The notes: generated by a model not told the origin, from the sequence alone. Shown: positions 1 to 10,255, counted from the first letter of the stretch. The stretch: 21,442 bases of DNA from Fragilariopsis cylindrus CCMP1102 (GCA_900095095.1 FMBT01000197.1:1-21442); one strand, 5' to 3'. Numbers and translations are program-made.

Positions 1-236
1 AAGATGGAGAGGCAGTATGATAAAAAAAAGATACGCCAATGTACAGAGAACTTAGATGAACTTTGGCATGTCCACGTCGGATAAGAATGCTTCCGCTTAT
101 TGCTCAACCGAACTTCAACAGAAAATTCGCACAATTTGTACTCCTGTTTCCTCTTCCTCTCCAACAGGATGATTTTGATCGATCGATCGCTGAATATGGC
201 GTACGGTATTATGTATTGCCTTTAATGAATGTGCAT

Positions 237-270
237 AGATCTACGGGTTGCATAAGTTAGATCTACGGGT
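237..270. repeat. Short direct repeat AGATCTACGGGTT, 21-bp spacing
   Basis: AGATCTACGGGTT occurs at 237-249 and 258-270. It is a small local duplication just upstream of the larger tandem array. No function can be assigned. Confidence 0.7.
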
Positions 271-333
271 TATATATGCTCCCGAATAAAGGAAACTACT
301 GCCTATGCTAATTGACGGTGGTGTAATACCGGT

Positions 334-571
334 AGAAGATTCGCATCAACCTAAATTAATGAATGACACAGTCTAATGACTGACTAGATCGTCGAATTGA
401 AATGCCGTTCTAGCTAGGGTAGAGGAACCCGAGATTCGCAACAGATCCAAAAAGAAGATTCGCATCAACCTAAATTAATGAATAACAAAGTCTAATGACT
501 GACTAGATCGTCGAATTGAAATGCCGTTCTAGCTAGGGTAGAGGACCCGAGATTCGCAACAGATTCAAATG
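334..571. repeat. Tandem duplication, about 119-bp unit, two copies
   Basis: The stretch beginning AGAAGATTCGCATCAACC at 334 recurs at 453, a period of 119 bp. The copies differ at only a handful of bases: GAATGACAC versus GAATAACAA, GAACCC versus GACCC, and GATCC versus GATTC. Both contain the block TCTAATGACTGACTAGATCG. High identity points to recent duplication. A third, shortened copy follows at about 631-700. Confidence 0.85.
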
Positions 572-759
572 AATCATCTACCATCGAGTTGATATACACA
601 CACACTGCTTCGTTATAGGTATCAGCAATTGAAAAGTCTAATGACTGACTAGTCCGTCGAATTGAAATGCATAGGAACCCGAGATTCGCAACAGATTCAG
701 ATAATCATCTACCATCGAGTTGAATTACCATACACACTGCTTCGTTATAGGGTACCAGA
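571..759. repeat. Second, composite direct repeat
   Basis: An ATCATCTACCATCGAGTTGA block followed by ACACACTGCTTCGTTATAGG occurs at about 571-625 and again at about 701-759. The third partial copy of the 119-bp unit (631-700) lies between them and lacks about 17 bp around CGTTCTAGCTAGGG. The array is therefore A-A-B-A'-B, which suggests duplication of an A+B block after the first A duplication. Confidence 0.75.
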
Positions 760-1462
760 AGGCAGTGGAAACGTTGTAACTACAGTGTACTATACGTACG
801 TACGTCGTTGCATTACATGACTCGACCCAGGAGTTGGCATATCGTTACTATGCCAAAAAAGTATGAGTACACTGCAGTGGTATGCATGGCTGTTATATCA
901 AGAGAAACTAACCGCTTATTTTAGAGACAAAGAAAGATTGATGGTTCGGGACTGCACTATCTAAACGAATTTGTTTTTGCTTGGAATGGAGATGAAAATC
1001 TGGGAATCTTACATCATGAAATAGATGTTCTTCGAAGATGGTGTCTTAATCGGAACGAGAATGATTAACTCTCTGCTTTTTACACAGTGTTTGAAATGTA
1101 TGCAAATGCTTGCAGTAAAATGTCAATAACTCACTTTCTGGAAATGCATAGAAATATAGGATAATTTGTACTAGCACGACATATCGGAATTTGTTTGCGC
1201 TAGCTAGAAATTAATACACCTACTAGTACACTGGAGGAAGAATGAACTGTATACGCATATGACCACGATTCGTTTTCCTGTTGTCAAATACGTTATTACT
1301 TAGTAGATGATGATATAATCCGTTAGTAGACCGGATAATATAATACAACTTTTCGCAATCATGCCGTTAAAAAGGAACTTGTTTATGAATAAATAATAGG
1401 AAGAACAACATATTAAACCAAAAAAAAATAAAAAAGGGCTGTAAAAATGAACTGTATCATTA

Positions 1463-4400
1463 TTATTTATTCAACGCTTTTAGGCTCTTTTCAACCATCT
1501 CGGCTTGAGTTTCTAATTCTTTTAACTCCGCCTTCGCTTTATCCACCACAACAGCGGGAGCCTTGTCGGCAAATCCTTTCGAATTAAGTCTCCCGGCCAA
1601 TTTTTCGATCTCAATTTGAAGTTTCCCTTGCTGCTTCGTCAGACGGGCACGTTCTTTTTCTGGATCTATTAGACCGGAAAGAGGTAGGAATACTTCCACA
1701 CCATCTTGAACAACTAGCTGTATAGAATCGTCATTATTAGCAGCTATTGATTCGGCACTACCGGTTGCGACTACGCTCACTTCATCAGGATCTAGTCTTG
1801 CAAGTGCAACAAGTGATTTTAATTCTTTTTCGATATCATCCTTGAGATTTTCCGGGGCTACCACTACAGCGCTGATCCTTTTCCCTTGTTCTACGTTATA
1901 CTCTGCCCGGGCGTTACGAATGCTTCGTGTAACTGCTTGAAAACATTCAAACGTAGACACAGCTTCGTCGCTTGTTACAAGTAGTGTTTCGTCGTCCATT
2001 TGAGGCCAATCTGCAAGCATTAGTGCATGCGCAGCTTGGTCTTTAGAAGCTTGTGCTCTTGGCAAGTGATGCCAGATCTGTTCTGTCACATATGGCATGA
2101 ACGGATGTAGGAGCCGAAGAATAGTATCCAACACATACACGAGAACGCGTCTCGCGGCTTTAGCCTCCTCAATATCACCGCCCCCGGCACCTTCATAAAG
2201 ACGAGTTTTTGAGATTTCAATGTACCAGTCAGCGTATTGGTCCCACATAAATTCGTAAATTTTACCTCCCGCAGCACCCAACTGGTATTTCTCGATATCA
2301 TTTGTCACACTGGCAACGAGTGAATGGCATTTAGATACAATGTACTTTTCTGGAAGTAATAACTTATCGAACTCTTCCTTACCAATTGGACCAGCCACAG
2401 CAAGTTCCTCGATCTCTGCTTCATCAGCATCTTTCAAGCCGTTAAACGTCACAAACTTTGCAGAGTTCCAAAGTTTATTGGCAAAATTACGATTGGCTTC
2501 GATTTTCTCCATGTTCAATGGAATGTCCTGGAGAAGTCAAGGGAAGAAAATTCGTTAGAAAAGAGACTGGGCTTTAAAAATATTTACGTATTGTTTGTAC
2601 TCGGAATGAGTTAGGGCTTTGTTGTAGTTATCTATTCCTCGTACGTACCTGTCCTGGAGTTACTCCAGTTACCAGAGAGTATCTAAGACTATCAGCACCA
2701 AATTTTTCGACAGTATCTAACGGATCAACAACGTTGCCTTTTGTCTTAGACATTTTGGTACCATCTTCAGCTCTTACAAGACCGTGTAGGTAGATAACGC
2801 TAAAGGACTTTCACCTGTTAATTCAATACCCATCATTACCATTCTTGCTACCCAGAAAAATAAGATATCATAGCCTGTCTCCAAACACGTTCCTGGATAA
2901 AACCTATCTAAATCGGAGTTCTCTACTCCTTCATTTGCAGGCCATCCAACAGTAGCAAATGGCCACAAACCGGAACTGAACCAAGTGTCAAGAACATCTT
3001 CATCTTGTCGTAAAACAACATTTTCGGGGTGTCCGTTTTCAATTGCTTTGCTACGAGCTTCTACTTCATTTCGTGCTACAATAAATTCCGACTCACCACT
3101 TTCGCCGACATACCAAACTGGAATCCGGTGTCCCCACCATAACTGTCTTGAAATGCACCAGTCGTGAATATCGGTAAGCCAGTTGTTCCATTCCTTGTTG
3201 AATCGTTTCGGAACAATTTCGATATCACCATCTTCGACAGCCTTTAGAGCCTTTGCACCCATTCCTTCTGTTTTAACAAACCATTGACTACTGACAAGAG
3301 GCTCTATGATCTCTCCTCCACGCTGTGATCGGGGAACGCGTTGGGTATGCGGGTCGACCTTAATCGTTAATGATTCATCCTCCATGTCTTTCCACAGCTG
3401 TTCTCGTGCTACGAATCGATCTAAGCCATTGTACTGTTCACCGGCATTTCCATTCAAAGACCCATCCTTGTTCATGATATTAATAATGGGTAGGTCATAC
3501 TTTTTGCCTATCGCGTAATCATTCGGATCGTGTCCAGGGGTTATTTTCAAGCACCTGTACCAAATTCCATGTCAACATAGTCGTCAGCAATAATTGGAAT
3601 AGTTCTACCATTTCCCATCGGAACAATAGCTTCTTTACCTACCAGTCCTTGTATCTTTCATCGTCAGGATGTACACATATGGCAGTATCTCCCATGATGG
3701 TTTCGGGTCGGGTAGTTGCTACAGGCAGGAATTCTACGATGAAAAAAATAGCAAAAGATAATGATTGAGAATGGATTAACCAGTTAGGTGAGTTTTTTTT
3801 TCGTCAAAAACTCATCATTTTTTCGAAGAAAACCCAATCAAATCAAACCAAACTTACCACCGTCAGTCCCATCCACCATATATTTGAAATAGTACAATTT
3901 TCCTTCTTCTTCAGTGTATTCAACTTCTAAGTCACTAACAGCCGTCTTTAGAAGTGGTGCCCAATTGACCATATATTCTCCCGATAGATTAGACCTTTGT
4001 CGTGCATTCTCACAAAGGCCTCGGAAACTGCCTCCGATAAGTCTTGGTCCATTGTAAATCGTTCTCGACTCCAATCGGCGGACGCTCCTAGGGATCGAAG
4101 TTGGCGAGTAATATGACCACCCTGTTCTGCTTTGTAATCCCAAACGCGTTCCAAAAACGTTTCCCGACCAACTTCCTCTCGCGTCGTACCTTCTGCAATT
4201 AAAAGTTTTTCTACTTGCAATTGTGTGGCGATACCCGCATGATCCGTACCTGAAATAATAATGATAATAATAAAACGAGAAAAACATGCATCGTTTCGAT
4301 CGGAGTGAGATAATATAACTTGGACCCGGGTTTTCATTTTTAAATATAATAAATATCGTTTTATTCCAAGCGTTATTGTGTGTGTGGTATTTATTTCTCG

Positions 4401-5147
4401 ACCAACGACGAAAAATTAAGTACAGAATGCAATTTCAGGTGAAATAAAGTATGTGTACTACTACGCACCTGGTAACCACAACACGGGTCGACCTCTCATT
4501 CGATGAAATCTTGCTAGACCGTCTTGTATAGCTACGAACATGGCATGTCCCATATGTAGTCGTCCCGTAACGTTCGGAGGTGGCATAGGTAGTACATACG
4601 GTTTTCTACCATTCGCATCACTTTCCTCCTTTGTTTGTTTTGCATCTGGTTGAAAACATCCACTAGATTCCCACCATTGATAAATCTGACTTTCAAATTC
4701 AGTCGGAACGTAGTTTCCTAAACCCGCCTCAATATTGTCAACATCGTAGGGACGAACAGATGACGATGGAGCTACGGCAGATGTTTCATCTTCGGTAGCG
4801 GTAGTTGTGGTCGATGTCGCCCGAAGAGACGTCGTCGTTGTTGTTTTCCAAAATGTATTTCTCGTTATACCGGCGGCACCGTCTAATACTGTATGACGAT
4901 ACTTTTTGCTATCGGTAGAAGCAAATGCAAGGGACGACCTCGCAGCGGAAGAGGAACTAATACCTCTTCTACTACTTCGAACAAATGCAGGGACAACACT
5001 ACCTGTAGCGGCAGCACTAAAAGCTCGAACACCTGCTGGAGCTGTCAAGGAAGAAGACACACAAAAGAATGCGGCCACCATCGCATTCGTTGCGTTCTTT
5101 TTCTTCTTCGCTCGATTATTTTTTGCTACGAATAGTTGATTCGACAT
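1463..5147 (-). CDS. Valyl-tRNA synthetase, probably plastid/mitochondrial, 4 exons
   Basis: This class I enzyme charges tRNA-Val with valine. Exons on the minus strand are 5147-4469, 4249-3858, 3733-2649 and 2527-1463; the introns have donors GTGCGT, GTAAGT and GTACGT and all end in AG. Exon 1 carries the targeting leader and the HIGH-type motif in [15 protein letters not shown]. The junction with exon 2 gives [13 protein letters not shown]. Exon 3 holds the editing domain and [17 protein letters not shown], and its end encodes KMSKTKG, the KMSKS loop. Exon 4 holds the anticodon-binding domain ([13 protein letters not shown]) and the C-terminal ValRS coiled-coil arm ([18 protein letters not shown] to the end). 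Residue 43 lies in VRA|FSAA, an ASAFAP-like plastid motif. Four apparent one-base deletions (near 3981, 3645, 3550 and 2803) break the frame. With one base counted at each, exon phases close exactly. The enzyme identity is certain; location is inferred. Confidence 0.95.
2528..2648 (-). other. ValRS intron 3
   Basis: Phase 0 intron of 121 bp with donor CAG|GTACGT and acceptor CTCCAG|GACATT. Splicing joins GVTPGQ to [18 protein letters not shown], which matches the family without a gap. Confidence 0.9.
3734..3857 (-). other. ValRS intron 2
   Basis: Phase 1 intron of 124 bp with donor G|GTAAGT and acceptor ATCGTAG|AATTCC. Splicing joins G to AA and gives [17 protein letters not shown], the conserved start of the editing domain. 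Confidence 0.9.
4250..4468 (-). other. ValRS intron 1
   Basis: Phase 1 intron of 219 bp with donor G|GTGCGT and acceptor TTTCAG|GTACGG. Splicing joins CCA-G to GT-ACG to give the conserved [10 protein letters not shown]. The acceptor is preceded by a run of ATT/ATA trinucleotides. Confidence 0.9.
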
Positions 5148-5556
5148 TCCTATTTACTTTGCTCCTGGTCTGTTGTTAGTTTGTGTAGTTCTCAAGACAA
5201 CATCGATCTCCTCAATAAAGAAAATGCTAAAGTACGCAGAAATCTTATGATGATGTTGTTGTGGTGTCAAAAGAAGATGTGATTTATTTTCAATTTATGA
5301 TGGAATGATGGATGTTGTTGACCACAGAAAGATTATTTTGTAGCGTCCGTCCTGCGAATCAAAAATCTCATACTTGTACGTACTAGTAAGTTTGAGTTCA
5401 AAGTGTGATCGACCGTGTTCACAGAAAAATCAATCAATCTTTCTTCAAATTTAAAAAATTCAAACATATCTCGACCTCTCGACATCCCATCATTACAGTA
5501 CGCACATTACATCAACCTCCACAACATCTTAATAAGAGCACTACGACGATAAGACA
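5148..5556. promoter_or_regulatory. Divergent intergenic region between ValRS and oxygenase genes
   Basis: The two flanking genes start head to head and are 409 bp apart, so both promoters should lie here. The sequence is A/T rich with no clear TATA element or recognised diatom motif. A CGTACTAGTAAG palindromic patch sits near 5379-5390. Assignment as promoter rests on position only. Confidence 0.5.
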
Positions 5557-7091
5557 ATGCAATACTTCTTTCTGGCATGTCTCTTAGCATGCGCTCCCTA
5601 TCACGCTAACAATGGGATGATATGTAGTAGGCCTGTGATCTTCGTTCTCGTTTTTGTCGCTGTCGTACTCATGTTAACGGAAATTGGCGAGGTCTCGGCT
5701 CTTACGCAGCAACAGCACGGAAGGGGAGAAGAAGTGAATACAGATAATAATACTCCTCCTCCATTATCACATGATGAAATTGAATTCTTAAAATCTCTTG
5801 ATTATTTAGAAAGAGACGACGTCGAATCAGCTTACGCTGTCCTTGAAAGAAATTTTATGGATAGTGCTCGGAATCCTGATCCAGAAAAAAGGATAAATCG
5901 TCTTAGTCAACGAAAAATTAGTTTGGGTGGTGGTACGACATTTACATCAGAATATAAATTACGAGCTGACTTGGAGCAGGCGCGGCATTTAGCAGAAACA
6001 TTATACGACAATGAACGAGGAGATCGACAAAAGGCAGAATTCTTTGCATCGGTCGTTGCTCCTGTGTATGAAACCGTAAGTACAATACAATTATTGTATA
6101 AATCAAATCCATGTTTCTATTTCCTAGGATAGAAAATCCGAGCCAACATAAGAACACTTTCACTCATAAGAATATTGATTGTTGCCGCATCTATAATTTT
6201 ACCTTATCTATTTATTTACTTATTTTGTTTGAAGATTCTATCGCGGATACCGACGCTCGAACAATTGGACGAGACGATGGGACTGTACAAGTTCCAACGA
6301 CAAGATGTCGAAGATGGTATCATGGGTGTTTATAATCGAGCATTACACGTACCAGACGTCCCCGCAACTCGAGCTGATGGATCACATATTCCAATATTCG
6401 GAAAAACTTTAGATCCTGCTCAAATCCAAAGAGAATGGGTTGAGTCGAATGGTATCGTTGTCGTCGACGATGTTTTGTCGAAAGAAACATTGGATTTGAT
6501 CCAACAAAAAATAATGTGGGAAAGTACCGTATGGTATCAAACAAAACTCCCACAACGCTTTGGTGGGTACGCTGGTGCATATATTGACGATGGACTTCAT
6601 CAAAGAATCCTATTACAACTCTCGATCGAATTACGAAAACTCTTGCCTGATATCTTCGATGGTCATCCATTAAAATATATGTGGGCATACAAATACGATT
6701 CGGATTCGAACTTGGGGGAATTAACTTACACGCTGATGAGGCAGCTATCAATGTAAACTTGTGGTTAACGCCTAACGAAGCTAATCTCGATCCCAATAGT
6801 GGAGGATTAGTCATATACACTGTGAAACCACCACAGGATTGGGACTTTGAACTATATAATCGCGACACCGATTTTGTTTACGAACACTTGCTGAAACCAT
6901 CAAATTTTGCGAACATAACTGTACCGTATCGAGTAAACCGGGCGGTCATTTTTGATTCGGCATTGTTCCATAACAGCGACGAATTCACTTTTCGCAAAGG
7001 CTACAAAAACCGTAGAATAAATTTGACACTTTTGTATGGAGATATGGAAAAACAACAGCAACCGCTATCACAAGAATCTTCTGAGCTTTGA
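5557..7091 (+). CDS. Secretory-pathway 2OG-Fe(II) oxygenase-like protein, 2 exons
   Basis: Exons are 5557-6075 and 6235-7091. The splice joins VYET to ILSRIPTLEQLDETMGLY in phase 0. The N-terminus has hydrophobic segments. A clean signal peptide runs from the internal methionine at codon 21 (5617) to about EVSA|LTQ, so either start is possible. The C-terminal half has the jelly-roll signature of 2-oxoglutarate oxygenases: an H-x-D iron pair in INLHADEAAINVN, a distal histidine in FDSALFHNSDEF, and an arginine in NRRINLTLLYG placed to bind 2-oxoglutarate. Family knowledge predicts hydroxylation of a protein or small molecule; the substrate cannot be read from sequence. A one-base loss in the G run at 6714-6718 splits the gene immediately before HxD. 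Counting one extra G gives 458 residues with exact codon arithmetic. Helical N-terminal repeats (about residues 60-170) may form a separate domain. Confidence 0.8.
6076..6234 (+). other. Oxygenase-gene intron
   Basis: Phase 0 intron of 159 bp with donor ACC|GTAAGT and acceptor TTTGAAG|ATTCTA. It is A/T rich, and in-frame read-through would hit a stop at 6130-6132. Confidence 0.85.
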
Positions 7092-7610
7092 GAGACGCAT
7101 TTATATCCATGTGCAATAAAGGCTCCGTAGCATATCATCAAAATACGCAATGGATGGTTCATGCTCTCTCTCTCTCTCTGTTTAAAGGTTCATCTTTCAT
7201 TCTGAGGATTTCCTTACATGGAATCGGTCATTAGAAATGTCCATGTTGCAATATTACTATCTTCAATCGAATGCGCACTGAAATGTGTAATATGGCCTAC
7301 CTGCGGTCACCTACCTCAAAAGGAAGTAACTTCTTTTTTGCGTTACGAAATGCGGTCGATGTTGGAGAGTTTAAAAAGTAGATATGCTTTATTGAATCAT
7401 ATCCGACTTCATTGGAATTTCGTTTTCAAATCACATGAATACATACGGGCACGTAGATTAAAATCCTAGTATACACCACACAGAATATTTCCTTGGCAGT
7501 AACGTAGCTATAAAAACATTCGTTGTCAAAGATAGAGTATTCGTCGTTAACTAATACTTAGAATATCGTATAAAATAATTTTTCTGAATGAATGAGTTTG
7601 CGTCATCAGT

Positions 7611-7640
<30 letters not shown>
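7092..7640. other. Convergent 3' intergenic region with CT microsatellites
   Basis: This is the tail-to-tail gap between the oxygenase gene and the anchored Hsp70 gene. It contains two CT dinucleotide runs: about 16 bp at 7164-7179 and about 27 bp at 7614-7640. The second directly abuts the Hsp70 stop codon. An 83-codon ATG frame at 7218-7469 has no recognisable domain and was not called as a gene. Confidence 0.6.
7614..7640. repeat. (CT)n microsatellite, about 13 units
   Basis: An uninterrupted CT run ends at 7640, flush against the minus-strand TAA stop (7643-7641) of the Hsp70-like gene. On the transcript it would be a GA repeat starting right after the stop codon. Confidence 0.95.
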
Positions 7641-7641
<1 letters not shown>

Positions 7642-9496
7642 TAGTCGTTTACAGAAGCAGCTCCGTATGCTACAGTGATATCAGGATCGATGTGTGTATT
7701 GAGTTGTGCTTTGGGGAAGGCTCGACGGACTAGTTCTCGTATTTGCGGCATCCGCGTCGTTCCACCAACCATAACGATTTCATCGACCTCATCTCGTGAT
7801 AATGTTAAATCATCCAACAGACGTGTAGCGGGAATTACCGATCGATTGAATAATGGTACAACAGCGGTATTGTATTCTTCCAAAGTTATCTCGAGCGTTT
7901 CTAAGTAAAGTGATTCGCATAAGGTTTGCACAGAGGGGGACGTCCCAGTGAAGGCTGGCAAGGCCAAACACTTCGCCGTAGCTACAATCGACTTCTCTTC
8001 ACTTTCCTTTTCTTTATCATGTTGCTGAGAAAGCGCGATTTTAACTTTTTCTCCCAGTGTATGAAATGACGAAACACTGCAGAGGGGTAGGTCATCTGTA
8101 ATGCGATCGCACGATGAGACCAATATTTCCGCTATATCCTCCTCATCGTCTGCACTCTTGACGTCCTGGACAACTCCATTATAACCAGTTAGATTCTCTA
8201 ACACCGAGGAGTGTTGTCGTGTGAGCAAGTGAGCGACGGCCGCGTCAAAGTCGGCTCCACCTAATCGATCATCACCATCGCTCCCAATAACCTCGCAGTA
8301 TCCCTCGCTGACATGTAAGACAGAAATGTCGAGGGTTCCACCACCCTATATTAATCCAGAAACGACGAGTGAAGTTAGTAAGATTTATCAGAAAAAATAA
8401 TTGATAAGGAAAATATCAGTACATTTTTGTAGGTAGTGGTTTAAAACGTCACACTTACAAAATCATATACCAAGATCTTTTCAACGCCCTCCTTTTTGTG
8501 CAGACCGTAGGCTAATGCCGCCGCAGTTGGTTCTTCTAATACCCGAGCAACAGAGACACCAGCAAGTTGGAATGCTTCGAAGGTACGTCGACGTTGATGA
8601 GCATCAAATTTAGCAGGTACTGCTAAAACAGCTGATTTTACATTACCGTGTCCTAAAAACTCCCGTGTTAGCACCATTAGATAATTCACTACATATCCAC
8701 CGACCTGTTGAGGTGATAATGCAACGTTGCTGTGGTCGGCACGAAATACTGATTCCAGTGGTGGCAATACTCTTGTATTATCATCATTATTATTATTATC
8801 CCCCTCGATACGGTGTTGTTCTTTTTCTTTTTCAACTATAAATTCAACTTCTTGTCGTAATTCATTAACGGCCTCATCGTCATATGGTCGACCTAGGACG
8901 CGTTTCGCATGGAAGAATGTTTGATGTGGATGTGTATCGATCCGTCGTTTGGCAGTTTGTCCGACAGCAATTTGTGATGGATGGGGTTCTAATAAAGTTT
9001 TCGTTTTTGACGATGGACCTACTTTAATTTCTTTCGATTCCTTCTGCAGGTCGTACACACTAACCACAGATGGTATAATTGGTGATCCTGTCAATGGATC
9101 AGAAACACAATCAATAACACCAACACCCTTTGACAATCGCTGGACACAAATTACTGAATTGGTCGTGCCTAAGTCTATACCAGCTACCGATGCCCGACCT
9201 CGGAATCCACGCATACCAGCTACCGATACAACCAATACTACTACACCGATCAATGACGGTACCAACGATTCTAATCCACCGGAAGGATTGTCTTTTCCAT
9301 GCTTTTTGAGTGCCTTCGACGATGAATGTCTTTTTTTCTTCTTGGCTGTTATTATTGATTTCGTCGTCGTCGTCGTATCATTATCAGAGGAAATTGCGAC
9401 GATCGATGTGAATTCTCCATCCTTGTCACGCTTGCCTCGTCGCCGCCGCTGTCGTTGTATCGATACTCTTGCTGTTTCTGGTTGCTGTGTTTTCAT
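7641..9496 (-). CDS. Membrane-anchored Hsp70 with ATPase domain only (HSPA13/STCH-like), 2 exons
   Basis: Exons are 9496-8459 and 8345-7641, giving 580 residues. The start is the first ATG after an in-frame stop near 9608. The N-terminus is very basic (RQRRRRGKR near 15-23, AKKKKRH near 51-57). One hydrophobic segment follows at about 78-95 (LVPSLIGVVVLVVSVAG), typical of a signal anchor. The Hsp70 nucleotide-binding domain starts at about 106 with GIDLGTTNSV. It has the lysine-containing HAKRVLGRPYDD, EEPTAAALAYGLH, phosphate loop 2 as YDFGGGTLDIS across the splice, and VGGTTRMPQI. The protein stops at VAYGAASVND, exactly where an Hsp70 would pass into its linker and substrate-binding domain. 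This layout matches animal HSPA13 (STCH), a microsome-associated ATPase-only Hsp70. I infer an ER-facing ATPase domain with a basic cytosolic tail. No frame breaks are seen. Confidence 0.85.
8346..8458 (-). other. HSPA13-like gene intron
   Basis: Phase 0 intron of 113 bp with donor TTT|GTAAGT and acceptor ATATAG|GGTGGT. It splits the phosphate-2 motif between YDF and GGGTLDIS. Splicing restores the motif exactly, which makes the call secure. Confidence 0.93.
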
Positions 9497-9794
9497 ATTT
9501 GGGTTGTTTTCTTTGTCGTTTCCATAGTATCTCCTTCGTTTGCTCGGCACATCGTACGTACGAGCTTTTGGCGTGTTGGATTTCTTTTTCTTTGGGTATG
9601 TGCCGTGTCACCAGTCGTGATGGTATTCTGCGCTTTTGTTTGCTGGGGTAAGTTTTTAGTGTATCCGATGCAGATCCGATGTTCGTGAGTTGCTTGAAAT
9701 TGTTCACCTAATGATTCATCAAAAATTCTTGTCGTCGTCGTCGTTTTCGTTGTTGTGTACTTTGTCAGTATTTTCTTTGTTGTTGGATGACGAC

Positions 9795-10201
9795 TAACGT
9801 CAGCTTGACTCGTCGGCAACGCTTGACAATTTGCCTTTGATATTTTGATATTTTCACGTGTATTTACTAGTAGTAAAATTTAAAATATTTCAGATTTCAG
9901 TGTATTTACTAGTATTATAGTAACAATTTCTAGTAGGATTCTACGTACTAGTACTAAATAATTATTTTGGTTTTAACTAGTAATACGGTGAGCAAATTGT
10001 CAAGTTGGGGTATTTGAAATTCTAAAAATATTTTTGTTTTTGGCTGTAACTTTTCAAATATATGTACTTTGACAAAAGTGATGCACCAATAGGAAGCCCT
10101 CACCAAGATCTTTCATTTAAGCCATTAAAAATCACATTCCATTGAAAAATAGTGCGTCTAGATTTTTCGGAATCAAAGCTCCAACCGTCAAGCTGACGTT
10201 A
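9795..10201. repeat. Nested inverted repeats, possible non-autonomous element
   Basis: TAACGTCAGCTTGAC at 9795-9809 has its exact reverse complement at 10187-10201 (15 of 15). Inside it, CTTGACAATTTGC at 9822-9834 has its exact reverse complement at 9992-10004 (13 of 13). The roughly 407-bp span could be a MITE-like remnant, since it has terminal inverted repeats and no coding capacity. I do not see a convincing target-site duplication. It could equally be an arrangement of paired transcription-factor sites. Confidence 0.5.
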
Positions 10202-10255
10202 CCGTAGGACTACTAGTCTATCATAATATGTGTAGGACTAGTTCTAATTCGATAA

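Larger units (their letters stand above)
1..1462. other. Intergenic region with direct repeats, no supported gene
   Basis: No gene is supported in this stretch. It holds an A/T-rich mix of repeats between about 237 and 759, described separately. From about 760 to 1462 I see only stop-rich sequence: short alternating motifs such as TACGTACGTACG near 794-806 and an A-rich run near 1420-1435. The right end is the 3' flank of the valyl-tRNA synthetase gene, which is transcribed towards this region. The open frame at 63-260 begins with TTG, is 65 codons long and shows no recognisable domain. Confidence 0.6.

Noticed and set aside
63..260. 65-codon open frame at the left edge
   Set aside because: It starts with TTG, has no domain, and lies in repeat-rich DNA.
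1463..5147. Calling ValRS and SF3B2 pseudogenes
   Set aside because: Both keep catalytic or family motifs from end to end with no in-frame stop once the one-base shifts are counted, which is not how decayed genes look.
7218..7469. 83-codon ATG frame between convergent genes
   Set aside because: No recognisable motif and no supporting context; it lies in a convergent 3' gap beside microsatellites.
8949..9527. 192-codon plus-strand frame
   Set aside because: Antisense shadow of the HSPA13-like exon 1; composition follows the reversed codons of that gene.
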